Below, piece after piece: positions 54,547 through 63,271 of a stretch of 64,000 bases of DNA. Every line of letters starts with the position of its first letter. The stretch's first letter is position 1. The notes below the pieces were generated by a model, which saw nothing but the letters and a program-made list of their open reading frames with translations, had not been told where the DNA came from and made no database searches. The translations under genes were made by a program, and so were the position numbers. Source of the DNA: Sphingomonas sp. ATCC 31555 (GTDB lineage Bacteria > Pseudomonadota > Alphaproteobacteria > Sphingomonadales > Sphingomonadaceae); contig NZ_ALBQ01000013.1 of the NCBI RefSeq assembly GCF_000282895.1, positions 124,001 to 188,000 of the forward strand, read 5' to 3'.

Positions 54547-55245
54547 TTAGAGCCGGACGAACAGCGTGGCGCTGAGGATGTGGTTGACCCGGTCCTGCCC
54601 CCGGCGGGCGATGCGCTGGTTCAGATAGCCGGGCTCGAGCCGCGCGCGCGGCAGCACCGGGAAACCGGCGCCGACGAAGTTGCGCCACTGGTCGACGCCG
54701 TCGCGGATGCCCCAGCGTGTGGCGTTGAGGTTGAAGAAGCCTTCGCTGAACGCGACCAGCTGCACGCCACCGGCGCCTTTCACCGGCACCTGCAGCCGGA
54801 CGAACTGGCGGAGGCGCCAGCTGGTGCCTCCGCGTCCTTCCACCATGCGCTGTTCCAGCCGCGTGCGGCTGATCACCAGCGGTGCCCCATTGGCGAGGCG
54901 TAACGGCGCGAACTGGATCTGCTGCCATGGGCGATGCTCGCGGCTGACCCCGCCATTCGCCGGATCGGTGCGGACATAGGCATAGCCAGCCACCGCGTGC
55001 GCATCGCGTCCGATCCGGGCGCCGATCGCCGGGCGCAGGATGAACTGACTGCCGCCGCCGACGTCGTCGGTGGCGCGCGCCTGACCTTCCAGCCAGAGGA
55101 ACAGATCGCCGCGGACCGGGCCGGACGCGATCACGCCGGCCCATGCCTGCGCGTCTTCCTCGGCAAGCGCCGGTGTCGCCGCAAGCGACAGGGCCAGGCC
55201 GCCCAGCAGCGCAAGCCGGGCACGCATCATCAGAAAAATCATCAC
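54547..55245 (-). CDS. DUF2490-family outer-membrane-like protein
   Basis: A 232-residue protein with a signal peptide (MMRARLALLGGLALSLAATP). The mature part reads like a small beta-barrel: GDLFLWLEGQARATDDVGGG, AIGARIGRDAHAVAGYAYVR, WQQIQFAPL, RLEQRMVEGRGGTSWRLRQF and a C-terminus ending LFVRL. Function unknown. Its ATG overlaps the chrA stop (ATGA), so it is coupled to the chromate genes, an odd partnership for this family. Confidence 0.8.
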   Translation of the reverse strand: MMIFLMMRARLALLGGLALSLAATPALAEEDAQAWAGVIASGPVRGDLFLWLEGQARATDDVGGGSQFILRPAIGARIGRDAHAVAGYAYVRTDPANGGVSREHRPWQQIQFAPLRLANGAPLVISRTRLEQRMVEGRGGTSWRLRQFVRLQVPVKGAGGVQLVAFSEGFFNLNATRWGIRDGVDQWRNFVGAGFPVLPRARLEPGYLNQRIARRGQDRVNHILSATLFVRL

Positions 55246-56639
55246 CGGATCGCTCCAAGGCTGTACAAGGCGAGGCCGGCGGCCGATGTCGCCAGAAGGG
55301 TGGTGATGACGCCGGCGCGCGTCATGAAAACCGCGTAGCCCGCACCCAGCGCCAGGACGAGCGCCGCCGGATCGATGCTGGTCAGCACGGGCGTATCGAA
55401 GCGCAGCGGACCCCAGGCGACGGAGGTCGTCACGCGGAACAGCGTATGCAGCCCGAACCAGACCGCGAGGTTCAGCACGACGCCCACAACGGCCGCGGTG
55501 ATCGCCGACAGTGCGCCCGCGACGGCGGCATTGCCGCGCAGCCGCTCAATGAAGGGCGCGCCCAAGAAGATCCAGAGGAAGCAGGGCACGAACGTCACCC
55601 AGGTCGCGAGCAGGCCGCCCAACGTACCCGCCAGCAGCGGCGACAGTCCGCCGGGATCGCGGAAGGCCCCCAGAAAGCCGACGAACTGCAGCACCATGAT
55701 CAGCGGCCCCGGCGTCGTCTCCGCCATGCCGAGCCCGTCCAGCATCTCCTTGGGGGTGAGCCAGCCATAGTCCTCCACCGCCTGCTGCGCGACATAGGCA
55801 AGCACGGCATAGGCACCACCGAAAGTGACCGTCGCCATGGTCGAGAAAAAGGTAGCGATGCGGCTGAACACGTCATCGGGGCCCAGCGCGAGCAGCAGCA
55901 GCGCGACCGGGACGAGCCAGAGCGCAAGCCATAGCAGCGCGGTCCGCAGCGTTTCGCGCCAGCTCGGCTTGGCGTGCGCCGGCAGTTCCTCGCCCAGCAG
56001 CGTTTCGGCATCGGCGACGGTCGCGCCCTTCGACGCGCCGTGGCCGCCGCCGCGGAACGCCGTGCCGCCCGCCCGCGCCGACCACCAGCCGATCAGCCCG
56101 GCGCCGAGCACGATCAGCGGAAACGGCACGCCGACGAAGAAGAGAAGCAGAAAGGCCGCCGCCGCCAACACGCGCGCGGGGGTCGTCTTCAGCGCGCGAC
56201 CGCCGATACGCACCACCGCCTGGAGCACAACCGCCAGCACGGCGGCCTTGAGCCCGAAGAACAGCGCCGACACTGCGCCGACACGACCATAGAGTACATA
56301 GATCCAGCTCAACGCCATGATCGCGACCGCGCCCGGCAGCACGAACAGCCCCCCAGCGACGATGCCGCCGCGCGTGCGGTGCATCAGCCAGCCGATATAG
56401 GTGGCGAGCTGCTGCGCCTCCGGACCCGGCAGCAACATGCAATAATTGAGCGCATGCAGGAAACGCTGCTCGCCGATCCATCGCTTCTCTTCGACGAGAA
56501 TGCGATGCATCACCGCGATCTGGCCCGCCGGACCGCCGAACGACAGCGCGGCGATGCGAAGCCATACCCAGAAAGCCTGGCGGAGCGAGACCGGCTGCGG
56601 CCGGCCCGCGCCCTGGGCACCGCCGGGCACCGCCATCAT
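55242..56639 (-). CDS. chrA: ChrA chromate transporter, two-domain form
   Basis: A 465-residue inner-membrane protein with the duplicated CHR domain. N-terminal half: FWVWLRIAALSFGGPAGQIA, MLLPGPEAQQLATYIGWLMH and GGIVAGGLFVLPGAVAIM. C-terminal half: FSTMATVTFGGAYAVLAYVA, MAETTPGPLIMVLQFVGFLG and LGGLLATWVTFVPCFLWIFL. It expels chromate using the proton gradient. The ATG at 56639 overlaps the chrB stop; the longer frame upstream belongs to a different reading of chrB. Confidence 0.93.
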   Translation of the reverse strand: MMAVPGGAQGAGRPQPVSLRQAFWVWLRIAALSFGGPAGQIAVMHRILVEEKRWIGEQRFLHALNYCMLLPGPEAQQLATYIGWLMHRTRGGIVAGGLFVLPGAVAIMALSWIYVLYGRVGAVSALFFGLKAAVLAVVLQAVVRIGGRALKTTPARVLAAAAFLLLFFVGVPFPLIVLGAGLIGWWSARAGGTAFRGGGHGASKGATVADAETLLGEELPAHAKPSWRETLRTALLWLALWLVPVALLLLALGPDDVFSRIATFFSTMATVTFGGAYAVLAYVAQQAVEDYGWLTPKEMLDGLGMAETTPGPLIMVLQFVGFLGAFRDPGGLSPLLAGTLGGLLATWVTFVPCFLWIFLGAPFIERLRGNAAVAGALSAITAAVVGVVLNLAVWFGLHTLFRVTTSVAWGPLRFDTPVLTSIDPAALVLALGAGYAVFMTRAGVITTLLATSAAGLALYSLGAIR

Positions 56640-57460
56640 GCCGGCACCTTGCCGCGAGTGGGCAGATGGGAGGACCAGTCGTGCTTCTCCCCCTGTGCGT
56701 CGCGGCACCAGCGATACAGCGCGTCGTAGACTGCCGTCCCCGCTTCGAGCTGCGCGTGATCATCGCTGTGGAGGCGCGAGAGGCCGAGCGAGATGGCCAG
56801 CAATCCTGCCGCCTCGGGCACGATGTCCAGCCGATCGGTGTCGGCCCCGCGCACGATTTCCGCCAGCCGGGCCAGCGGCGCGTGCGTCGCCAGGCCGAAC
56901 GCTTCCACCATAACATCGAAGGTGCAGCGCTCGCCGCGATGGCTACAGAAGACGCCCTCGCCCGTAATGTCGAACGGCTCTGCCCGCTGCTCGACCGCGA
57001 CCGTCAGCACCGCCGCCGGCGCGACGAACAGGAAGCGCGCATCGGGATCGACAAAGCGTCGGATCAGCCACGGGCAGGCGATGCGATCGACCTTCGGCCG
57101 CGCGCGCGTGACCCACCAGCTGCGGCCGTCCGGATGGCGCGGCGGCAGATGGGCAAGCGAGACCGTCGGCAGCCCCGCCGCCGCCCATGCCTCGAATCCA
57201 CCTTCCAGCACCTCCGCCGCCACGCCCTCACTGCGCAGTATCGCCGCGGCGGCGATAGCCGATCCGCCGCCTGCCGCATCGACGATCACCGCGGCCAGCC
57301 CTGCCGGATGGTTCCATTGTGCCGGGCTGGGGTGTGGCGGGAAAACCGATCCCGGAATGGCATGCGCAGGGGTTCCGCGCAGATCGATGATGCGCGGGGC
57401 ACCGGGCGATCCGACCAGGCGAGCGAGTTTATCCGGCGTGATGGCGTTCGAAGCAGGCAT
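56636..57460 (-). CDS. chrB: ChrB-type chromate resistance protein with N-terminal rhodanese domain
   Basis: A 274-residue protein starting MPASNAITPDKLARLVGSPG. The N-terminal part is rhodanese-like (PRIIDLRGTPAHAIPGSVFP; VEVLEGGFEAWAAAGLPTV in related form), with no Cys at the usual active site, which reads IVDAAGGGSAIAAAAILR. The C-terminal ChrB domain has WWVTRARPKVDRIACPWLIR, RFVDPDARFLFVAPA, CSHRGERCTFDVMVEAFGL and HSDDHAQLEAGTAVYDALYR. ChrB senses chromate and supports resistance. Coupled to chrA by ATGA. Confidence 0.88.
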   Translation of the reverse strand: MPASNAITPDKLARLVGSPGAPRIIDLRGTPAHAIPGSVFPPHPSPAQWNHPAGLAAVIVDAAGGGSAIAAAAILRSEGVAAEVLEGGFEAWAAAGLPTVSLAHLPPRHPDGRSWWVTRARPKVDRIACPWLIRRFVDPDARFLFVAPAAVLTVAVEQRAEPFDITGEGVFCSHRGERCTFDVMVEAFGLATHAPLARLAEIVRGADTDRLDIVPEAAGLLAISLGLSRLHSDDHAQLEAGTAVYDALYRWCRDAQGEKHDWSSHLPTRGKVPA

Positions 57461-57659
57461 GCCGCGTCCCTTGTGCGTGTTCTTGCTGGACGCGATTCTC
57501 TGGCTGACGCCTCGTGGGGAGATCGCCATCCCCATATCGCTAAACAGCCATGATCTCCGGAGCTTGTCAATCGTCGTTGCCGCCGGGATCATGGCCGACT
57601 GACGAAATCGATAAATCAAATCAAGTCGCGAAACTGCGGGAAATCCCCTGCATTTCAAT

Positions 57660-57902
57660 ATGATGCCTAACTATCATTTCTGCTTCCGCACCCCCAACAA
57701 CATCGATCATCTGAGCGAGCAGCACGATCTGCCGGATCTTCGCCGGGCGCTGATTGCTGCGCACCAGGTGGGCCGCACGCTGCTGCACAACCAAGTGCGT
57801 CGCGCACCGATCGCACTACATGGCACCCTCGACATCGAAGACGAAGATCATCAGCCCGTGGCGCGGATTCTGCTCGCCGATCTCGTCCGGCAGATCTCCT
57901 GA
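57660..57902 (+). CDS. DUF6894-like small protein
   Basis: An 80-residue protein: MMPNYHFCFRTPNNIDHLSE, then HDLPDLRRALIAAHQVGRTL and DIEDEDHQPVARILLADLVR. It fits the DUF6894 pattern, which has an aromatic N-terminal strand, a D/ELPD turn, an Ala-rich helix and a final D-E-x-G-like strand, but it lacks the usual FDxxDG signature (here CFRTPNN). Function unknown. The stop overlaps the next gene's ATG (TGATG), so the two are coupled. Confidence 0.7.
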   Translation: MMPNYHFCFRTPNNIDHLSEQHDLPDLRRALIAAHQVGRTLLHNQVRRAPIALHGTLDIEDEDHQPVARILLADLVRQIS

Positions 57903-59764
57903 TGGCGCCGTGCGAGCTGCCCCGGCCCGTACCGGAACCCGCCCCTGTCGCCGCACCGGCAGACGTGCCTTACCCGGGCACGATCCGCCTCCGGGTCGAC
58001 GCACGCGATGTCGAACGGCGAATCTTCCAGGTGCACGAGACGATTCCCGTTTCGGGGCCGGGAGAATGCACTCTGCTCTTCCCGCAATGGCTGCCCGGCT
58101 ATCACGCGCCCCAGGCGCCGATCGAGCTGTTCGCCGGCCTCGCCATCGAGGGCGGCGGCAAGGATTTGCGCTGGCAGCGCCATCCGGTGAACGTCCACGC
58201 CTTTCGCGTCGACGTGCCGGAAGGCGTCGACGGGATCGAAATCCGGTTCCAGTTCCTCTCGCCCACCGATCCGGCGCAGGGCCGCGTGGTGGTGAGCCCC
58301 GACCTGCTGATGCTGCAATGGAACACCGTGGTGCTCTATCCGGCAGGCTATTTCGCCCGGCGGATCGAAGTGGCAGCCAGCCTGCGCCTGCCCGACGGCT
58401 GGCACCATGGCTGCGCGATCGAGGGCACCTGCCACGACGCCTGCGTACGCTTTCCACCGGTGCCACTGGACGTGCTGGTCGATTCGCCAGTGCTTGCCGG
58501 GCGCCATTTCCGCCGCGTTCCGCTGGACGACGGGGGCCAGGTGCATCTGGCTATGGCAGGCGAGAGCCGTGACCAGATTGCCGCAACGCCCGAACAGATC
58601 GCGCCACACCGCGCGCTGATACGCGAGGCGGACTTGCTGTTCGGGACGCGACCATTCGACCGGTATGAAGTGCTGTTCGCGCTGAGCGACACGATCGACA
58701 GCATCGGCGTGGAGCATCATCGCTCCTGCGAGGCGGCGACGCTGCCCGGTTATTTCACCGCGTGGGACGACAGCTTCTCGCGCCGCGACACAATTCCCCA
58801 CGAATTCGTCCATAGCTGGAACGGCAAGCACCGGCGCGGCGCCGATTCCTGGACCCCGAGCTTTGATCGCCCGATCGGCAACAGCCTGATGTGGGTGTAT
58901 GAGGGGCAGACCCAATATTGGGATCGCGTGCTTTGCGCGCGTTCGGGCCTGTGGGCACCGGAGCATGCGCTGGGCGCGCTCGCGCTGACGGCCGCCACCC
59001 ATGCGGTCCGCGCCGGCAGCCGCTGGCGGCCGATGAGCGACACCACGCGCGATCCGATCATCGCAGCACGCGCGCCGCTGCCCTGGCCAAGCTGGCAGCG
59101 CAGCGAAGATTATTATTCGGAAGGCGCGCTCGTTTGGCTCGATGTGGACACGCGCATCCGCGAATGCAGCGGCGAGGCCCGCTCGCTGGACGATTTCGCG
59201 CGCACCTTCTTCGGAGGCGATGCTGAAGGCGACTGGGACACGCGGACCTATGTGTTCGAGGATGTCGTCGCCGCGCTGGAGCAGCTGGCGCCGTTCGACT
59301 GGCACAGCTTCTTCGTCCCCAAGGTGGACGGCAAGCACGAAGGCGCGCCGCTCGCCGGCATCGAGCGTGGTGGCTATCGGCTAGTCTATCGCACCGAACC
59401 CAGCGCCTATTGGGCGAACATGGAACGGATCGCGGGCAATTTGAACCTGTCCTTCTCGCTGGGGTTCACGGTGGGAGAGGACGGGGTGCTGCGCGAGGTC
59501 CTGTGGGAAGGCCCCGCCTTCGCCGCGGGGCTTACCGCCGGATCGGCGCTGGTCGAGGTAGCGGGCGAGCCTTTCTCGCCGGAAGTCCTGCGCCACGCGG
59601 TCGCGGCGGCGCGGGGGCCGCTGGAACTGCTGGTACGCACCGGCAAGCGAGAGCGGCGAGTCACGATCGCCGATTGCCCGGGCCACCGATACCCGCATCT
59701 GGCGCCGCTAGACCTGCCGGCGCGCAGACTGGACGCGATATTGCGGCCAAGGCGCGTAGGGTAA
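57902..59764 (+). CDS. M61-family metallopeptidase with C-terminal PDZ domain
   Basis: A 620-residue protein. Zinc site HEFVHSWNGKHRRGAD (HExxH) with the third ligand Glu in LMWVYEGQTQYWD. The N-terminal beta-rich domain has YPGTIRLRVDARDVERRIFQ and LLFPQWLPGYHAPQAPIELF. The C-terminal PDZ-like domain contains LREVLWEGPAFAAGLTAGSA. M61 enzymes (glycyl aminopeptidase) cleave N-terminal Gly and Ala. No signal peptide is visible from this start, although most sphingomonad relatives are exported, so this one may be cytoplasmic. Confidence 0.88.
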   Translation: MAPCELPRPVPEPAPVAAPADVPYPGTIRLRVDARDVERRIFQVHETIPVSGPGECTLLFPQWLPGYHAPQAPIELFAGLAIEGGGKDLRWQRHPVNVHAFRVDVPEGVDGIEIRFQFLSPTDPAQGRVVVSPDLLMLQWNTVVLYPAGYFARRIEVAASLRLPDGWHHGCAIEGTCHDACVRFPPVPLDVLVDSPVLAGRHFRRVPLDDGGQVHLAMAGESRDQIAATPEQIAPHRALIREADLLFGTRPFDRYEVLFALSDTIDSIGVEHHRSCEAATLPGYFTAWDDSFSRRDTIPHEFVHSWNGKHRRGADSWTPSFDRPIGNSLMWVYEGQTQYWDRVLCARSGLWAPEHALGALALTAATHAVRAGSRWRPMSDTTRDPIIAARAPLPWPSWQRSEDYYSEGALVWLDVDTRIRECSGEARSLDDFARTFFGGDAEGDWDTRTYVFEDVVAALEQLAPFDWHSFFVPKVDGKHEGAPLAGIERGGYRLVYRTEPSAYWANMERIAGNLNLSFSLGFTVGEDGVLREVLWEGPAFAAGLTAGSALVEVAGEPFSPEVLRHAVAAARGPLELLVRTGKRERRVTIADCPGHRYPHLAPLDLPARRLDAILRPRRVG

Positions 59765-59816
59765 GCCGAGCGGTTCGTTGTCGACATGCGCATCCGTCCA
59801 CGGCTAGCCCGTTCGC

Positions 59817-60845
59817 TTAGGCGGTAAAGAGCGTGACGGCCCCAGGCACGGCGAGAGCGAGATCGGTGGGTTCGAGCGTACCGTCGCTGCGCAGGCGGAA
59901 GCCCGTCACGGTGCCGCTTTCTTCATGAGCCACGAACATCCACCGCTCCGCCTCGCAAAGCAGGAAGAAGCGCGGCGACCTGCCTCCGCTCGGCAGATGC
60001 TGGCGCAGCGACAGTTGCGCGCCGTCGAACGCGAAGCTCGCCACGCTGTCATGGCCGCGGTTGGTGACATAGACGCGGTCGCCGGCCGCATTGAGGCCGA
60101 TATGGCCGCCAAGGCTCTCGCCGGCATAGCTGCCGGGAAGCGTCGAGAGGCACTGTCGCGGCCGGAGCAGCGGACCGTCGACGTCGAACAACGTCAGCGT
60201 GCTCGCCAATTCACTAACCAGGAACGCGAACGCGCCGCTCGGGTGAAACACCAGGTGGCGCGGGCCGCTGCCCGGCGGTGCCGCGAAGGCGCACCGCGCC
60301 TCGCCGCCGCCCGCGGCGAGGCTGGTCGCGGTGATCTGATCGGTGCCGAGGTCAACATGGTGGAGCCAGTCCCGGGCGGGACCGAAGACGACGCAGTGCG
60401 CATGCGGCCCCTCTTGCCGGTCCGCATTCGGGCCGCTGCCGATGTTGATGCGAAGATCGGGCGCGCCGATGGGGAGGCCGGTGGCCGGGTCGAGCGCGAA
60501 TAGAGCGGCGGTGCCGCTGCCATAGTTTGCCACCGCCAACCGGGTCTCCCCCGGATCGAGCGCGACATAGCATGGCTCAGTGCCGCCGGTCGCGAAGCGC
60601 GCGATCTGCTTCCAGCCGCGATCATGCCGGTAAACGCCGATGGCTCCGCCCTGCTCGTCCACCAGATATTGGTGCCCATGTCGGCTGGACCGGACACCGA
60701 AAGAGGCATTCTGCGCACCTTCGAACGGAGCGCCGACCTGCCACAGACCGGATCCGGCGCGCAGCAACGGGTACAGCCCGCAGCCACCCCTGGACGCATA
60801 GCTGCCCGCCCAAAGCGTTGCCGTGTAGCCGGCCGCACCGATCAT
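59817..60845 (-). CDS. Lactonase of the 6-phosphogluconolactonase (YbhE) beta-propeller family
   Basis: A 342-residue seven-bladed propeller: TATLWAGSYASRGGCGLYPL, CYVALDPGETRLAVANYGSG, PHAHCVVFGPARDWLHHVDL, PRHLVFHPSGAFAFLVSELA and HIGLNAAGDRVYVTNRGHDS, the repeated blades usual for Pgl/CarB-type lactonases. It hydrolyses sugar lactones in the cytoplasm. It might serve the arabinonolactone step missing from the ara locus, but that is only a possibility because it lies 10 kb away. Its start overlaps the alcohol dehydrogenase remnant. Confidence 0.82.
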   Translation of the reverse strand: MIGAAGYTATLWAGSYASRGGCGLYPLLRAGSGLWQVGAPFEGAQNASFGVRSSRHGHQYLVDEQGGAIGVYRHDRGWKQIARFATGGTEPCYVALDPGETRLAVANYGSGTAALFALDPATGLPIGAPDLRINIGSGPNADRQEGPHAHCVVFGPARDWLHHVDLGTDQITATSLAAGGGEARCAFAAPPGSGPRHLVFHPSGAFAFLVSELASTLTLFDVDGPLLRPRQCLSTLPGSYAGESLGGHIGLNAAGDRVYVTNRGHDSVASFAFDGAQLSLRQHLPSGGRSPRFFLLCEAERWMFVAHEESGTVTGFRLRSDGTLEPTDLALAVPGAVTLFTA

Positions 60846-61180
60846 TCGATGGTGATCGCCACGAACACGGCGCCCGTCTCGTGCTTTGCCCGGGCAGTGT
60901 CGAACGCTTCGTTGATCCGGTCGGGCGGAAAGCGGTGCGTGATCAGCTTCTTCACATCGAGCCGACCCTGGGCGACCAAATCGAGCACCATTCCCTGTTC
61001 ACGGTAGATATCGTGCATCGCGAAACTGGCGCTGGGCAGGATCTGGATCTCGCTCATCTGGATGCGCTGCCATTCGAGCGGGATCGTCGTCTCGCCTTCG
61101 TCGAACCCGCCGACGATCACCACCTTGCCGCTCCGGCGCACCATCTTGGTCGCCTGGGGCAGCGTCTGACAATCGCCCAT
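60842..61180 (-). pseudogene. C-terminal remnant of a zinc-type alcohol dehydrogenase
   Basis: A 112-residue frame that matches only the C-terminal third of medium-chain dehydrogenases: TLPQATKMVRRSGKVVIVGG, then PLEWQRIQMSEIQILPSASF, MVLDLVAQGRLDVKKLITHR and FPPDRINEAFDTARAK. The catalytic zinc domain and most of the Rossmann fold are absent. Upstream the sequence switches into an unrelated frame, so a deletion probably removed about 230 residues. It may still be translated but cannot be an active enzyme. Confidence 0.65.
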
Positions 61181-61332
61181 ACCGGATCACCCGCCGCCAG
61201 TACCTCCACCGAGAGATCGGCGATGTCGAAGGTCGCGAGCGGCGCATCCCGAAACTGCGCCAGCGCGTCGCGCAATGCGACCAGGATAGGACTGACAGCC
61301 TCGGCCGGTGGTTGGATCGTCAGCGTCGCCAA
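61178..61332 (-). pseudogene. N-terminal remnant of an unknown protein
   Basis: From an ATG at 61332 the frame reads MATLTIQPPAEAVSPILVAL, RDALAQFRDAPLATFDIADL and SVEVLAAGDPV, a protein-like sequence. At about 61178 the similarity to any sensible continuation ends, and the dehydrogenase tail begins in another frame. Probably the beginning of a gene fused by deletion to the remnant downstream. Family not recognised. Confidence 0.45.
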
Positions 61333-61477
61333 TTCGGAACCTCTTTCAGCCTGCTACGCCCGCCCGCATCTGCATGGGGCACCCAGCCCGCCGAACCGCG
61401 GTTCGGCCGCCAAGTTCCTGCTTTTCTGGCCGGAAATACCCAGGTTAAGAGGATTTCGGCTGCGGTACGAACCCATG

Positions 61478-61690
61478 TTACCCGCCGCTGCGACCCCTGC
61501 TTCCAGCCCAGAGCGCACCGGCAAGGCCGCCCGCCGCGATTCCGACAAGGACGAAGGGCAACACGCCGTAGAGCGAAGTCTCGACCCCAAAGAGGATGAA
61601 CAAGACAAGGCCGAGAATGAACCCGCCAAGGGCGCCGACAATGAGCGCCGCTGCGCCCCTACCGCCCATCTTCTGCCGGTTCCGATCCAT
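61478..61690 (-). CDS. Small two-helix membrane protein
   Basis: A 70-residue protein MDRNRQKMGGRGAAALIVGA..., with two helices (IVGALGGFILGLVLFILFGV and GVLPFVLVGIAAGGLAGALW) and a basic tail GSRGRSGG. GGGGA lies 7 bases before the ATG. Function unknown; Gly-rich helix pairs of this type occur in small stress-induced envelope proteins. Confidence 0.65.
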   Translation of the reverse strand: MDRNRQKMGGRGAAALIVGALGGFILGLVLFILFGVETSLYGVLPFVLVGIAAGGLAGALWAGSRGRSGG

Positions 61691-61729
61691 GACATTCCCC
61701 TGTGCGCGTATGTAGATGCGGATGGCGGG

Positions 61730-62521
61730 TCACACCGACAGCGCCGTGGCGCAGCCGGCGAGAAGCGGAGAGCGCGTGACGAGCAGCGCACCCGCGCGGT
61801 ACAGGCGCTGCTCGGCTCCGGGATCCGCCAGCGATACCGCGATCATCCGGCCGCGCGGATCGAGCCAAGCAAGCCGCACGTCTGCCGCGATCGCGATGTT
61901 CAGCGCCGCGCCCGCCGACGTTCCAGGGCCGAAGAACACCAGGGCTGTGCGCGCATCGGGCGCGGGACGCGCCGCAAGGCCGCCACCCAGCAGCGCCAGC
62001 GCAGCGAGGAACAACGATGCCGCGCCCGCGCCGCGCGGAGACCGAGCGGGCGCGCGCAGCAGCCACCACCCGATTCCCAGCGGGACAAGGCCTAGCGCCG
62101 CCAGCCATGCAACGTCGTACACCAGCGGATCGGGCACGTTCACGCGGATCCGGTGGATGCCGAGGATCCAGTGGAAGAAGCCGACGTCCACGATGTTCCA
62201 CAGCCCAAATCCGACAAGGCCGCCACCCGCCACGGCGCGCCATCCGCCCGCCTCCGGTGCGAGCCGATCCCGGCGGCGCCAGAACAGCCACAAGCCGGTG
62301 GCCGTGACCAGATACATCAGGACGTGGAACAGGCCGTCGGCCAGGACCTGTGTGCCGATGTCGTGAAATGGCGCGCCCGGCACCAGGCTGAGCAGATGAT
62401 GCCATTGCAGCACCTGGTGCAGCAGAATGCCGTCGAAAAAGCCGCTAAGCCCGACACCCACGATCATCGCGGGCAGGACCATGCCGCCCGCACGTCGCTG
62501 CGAGGCAGCGGGCCTGCTCAT
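61730..62521 (-). CDS. DUF2243-family membrane protein
   Basis: A 263-residue protein with about six to seven helices. Family features: GFFDGILLHQVLQWHHLLS near the N-terminus, VLADGLFHVLMYLVTATGLW, and WNIVDVGFFHWILGIHRIRV followed by DPLVYDVAWLA. The conserved His residues (LHQVLQWHH, HWILGIHR) could bind metal or heme. Function unknown. The C-terminal 70 residues form an extra domain with DARTALVFFGPGTSAGAALN. The ATG overlaps the stop of the DUF2231 gene. Confidence 0.85.
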   Translation of the reverse strand: MSRPAASQRRAGGMVLPAMIVGVGLSGFFDGILLHQVLQWHHLLSLVPGAPFHDIGTQVLADGLFHVLMYLVTATGLWLFWRRRDRLAPEAGGWRAVAGGGLVGFGLWNIVDVGFFHWILGIHRIRVNVPDPLVYDVAWLAALGLVPLGIGWWLLRAPARSPRGAGAASLFLAALALLGGGLAARPAPDARTALVFFGPGTSAGAALNIAIAADVRLAWLDPRGRMIAVSLADPGAEQRLYRAGALLVTRSPLLAGCATALSV

Positions 62522-62982
62522 CCGTGCATGCGGGCGGTATTCACGCCCACGCCGTGGCGATAGACCATCGTCCACCCCATCCAGCCGGTCACGTGGATCG
62601 CCACGAACACGATCGTGGACAGGATCAGGCCGCTGGTCGGCACCGGCTCGGCCGCGCCGTAGCGCAGCAGAAAATTGACGATCGAGAGCAGGAGGATGAC
62701 CGTGTTGCCGATCATGTGAATATGCGCGGCGCGCAGGCTGCGAATCTCGCGGCTGCCGAAATAGTCGATGAAGCCGAACACGCCGGCCAGCGCGGCAAAC
62801 ACGATGCCGGCGCCCAGCGCATATAGCGCGACGGTCGCGAGCAGCGTTTCGCCCGTGAAGGTGTAGAGCGCGTCGCACACGAAGGTGATGACGAGCAGCG
62901 TAATCGGGAGCGCCACCGTCATCGGGTGGATCGGGCGTCCGGCGATCTTGGCGGTGCTTTGCGGGGTTCTACCTGTATTCAC
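62518..62982 (-). CDS. DUF2231-family membrane protein
   Basis: A 154-residue protein from GTG at 62982 with GGAGGAGAG upstream. Four helices, with KIAGRPIHPMTVALPITLLV at the N-terminus (the family HP motif), FGFIDYFGSREIRSLRAAHI and HMIGNTVILLLSIVNFLLRY. Conserved His residues suggest heme or metal binding. It is coupled to the DUF2243 gene, a pairing that suggests a shared redox or metal role. Confidence 0.85.
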   Translation of the reverse strand: MNTGRTPQSTAKIAGRPIHPMTVALPITLLVITFVCDALYTFTGETLLATVALYALGAGIVFAALAGVFGFIDYFGSREIRSLRAAHIHMIGNTVILLLSIVNFLLRYGAAEPVPTSGLILSTIVFVAIHVTGWMGWTMVYRHGVGVNTARMHG

Positions 62983-63271
62983 GTGGTCTCTCCTCCGGAA
63001 TCGCTGAAGGGCGGAAGCTCCGAGGCTGGCCCGAAGAAGGCGCTATCCGCTTGGCAGCGCATGCGCGCACACCTTCCGAATGCGCTGGGATCGCATCCGT
63101 TGCGCCGTTCAACATGGATCAGCGAAATAGTGCGGAGGCAGCGGCACGCCCCCAGTCGCTTCGGATGCGTTCGTGGAGGCCAAACTCCTTCACCTGCCGT
63201 CACCGCAGCGAACGCATGGATGACCGAGGGGCCGCGGTACATCGATGCAGCGTGGCATAAACCAAGCTCAG

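Noticed and set aside
54294..54575. Short frames on both strands downstream of the TonB promoter region
   Set aside because: No ribosome binding site, no homology recognised, and the two strands compete equally. Treated as intergenic.
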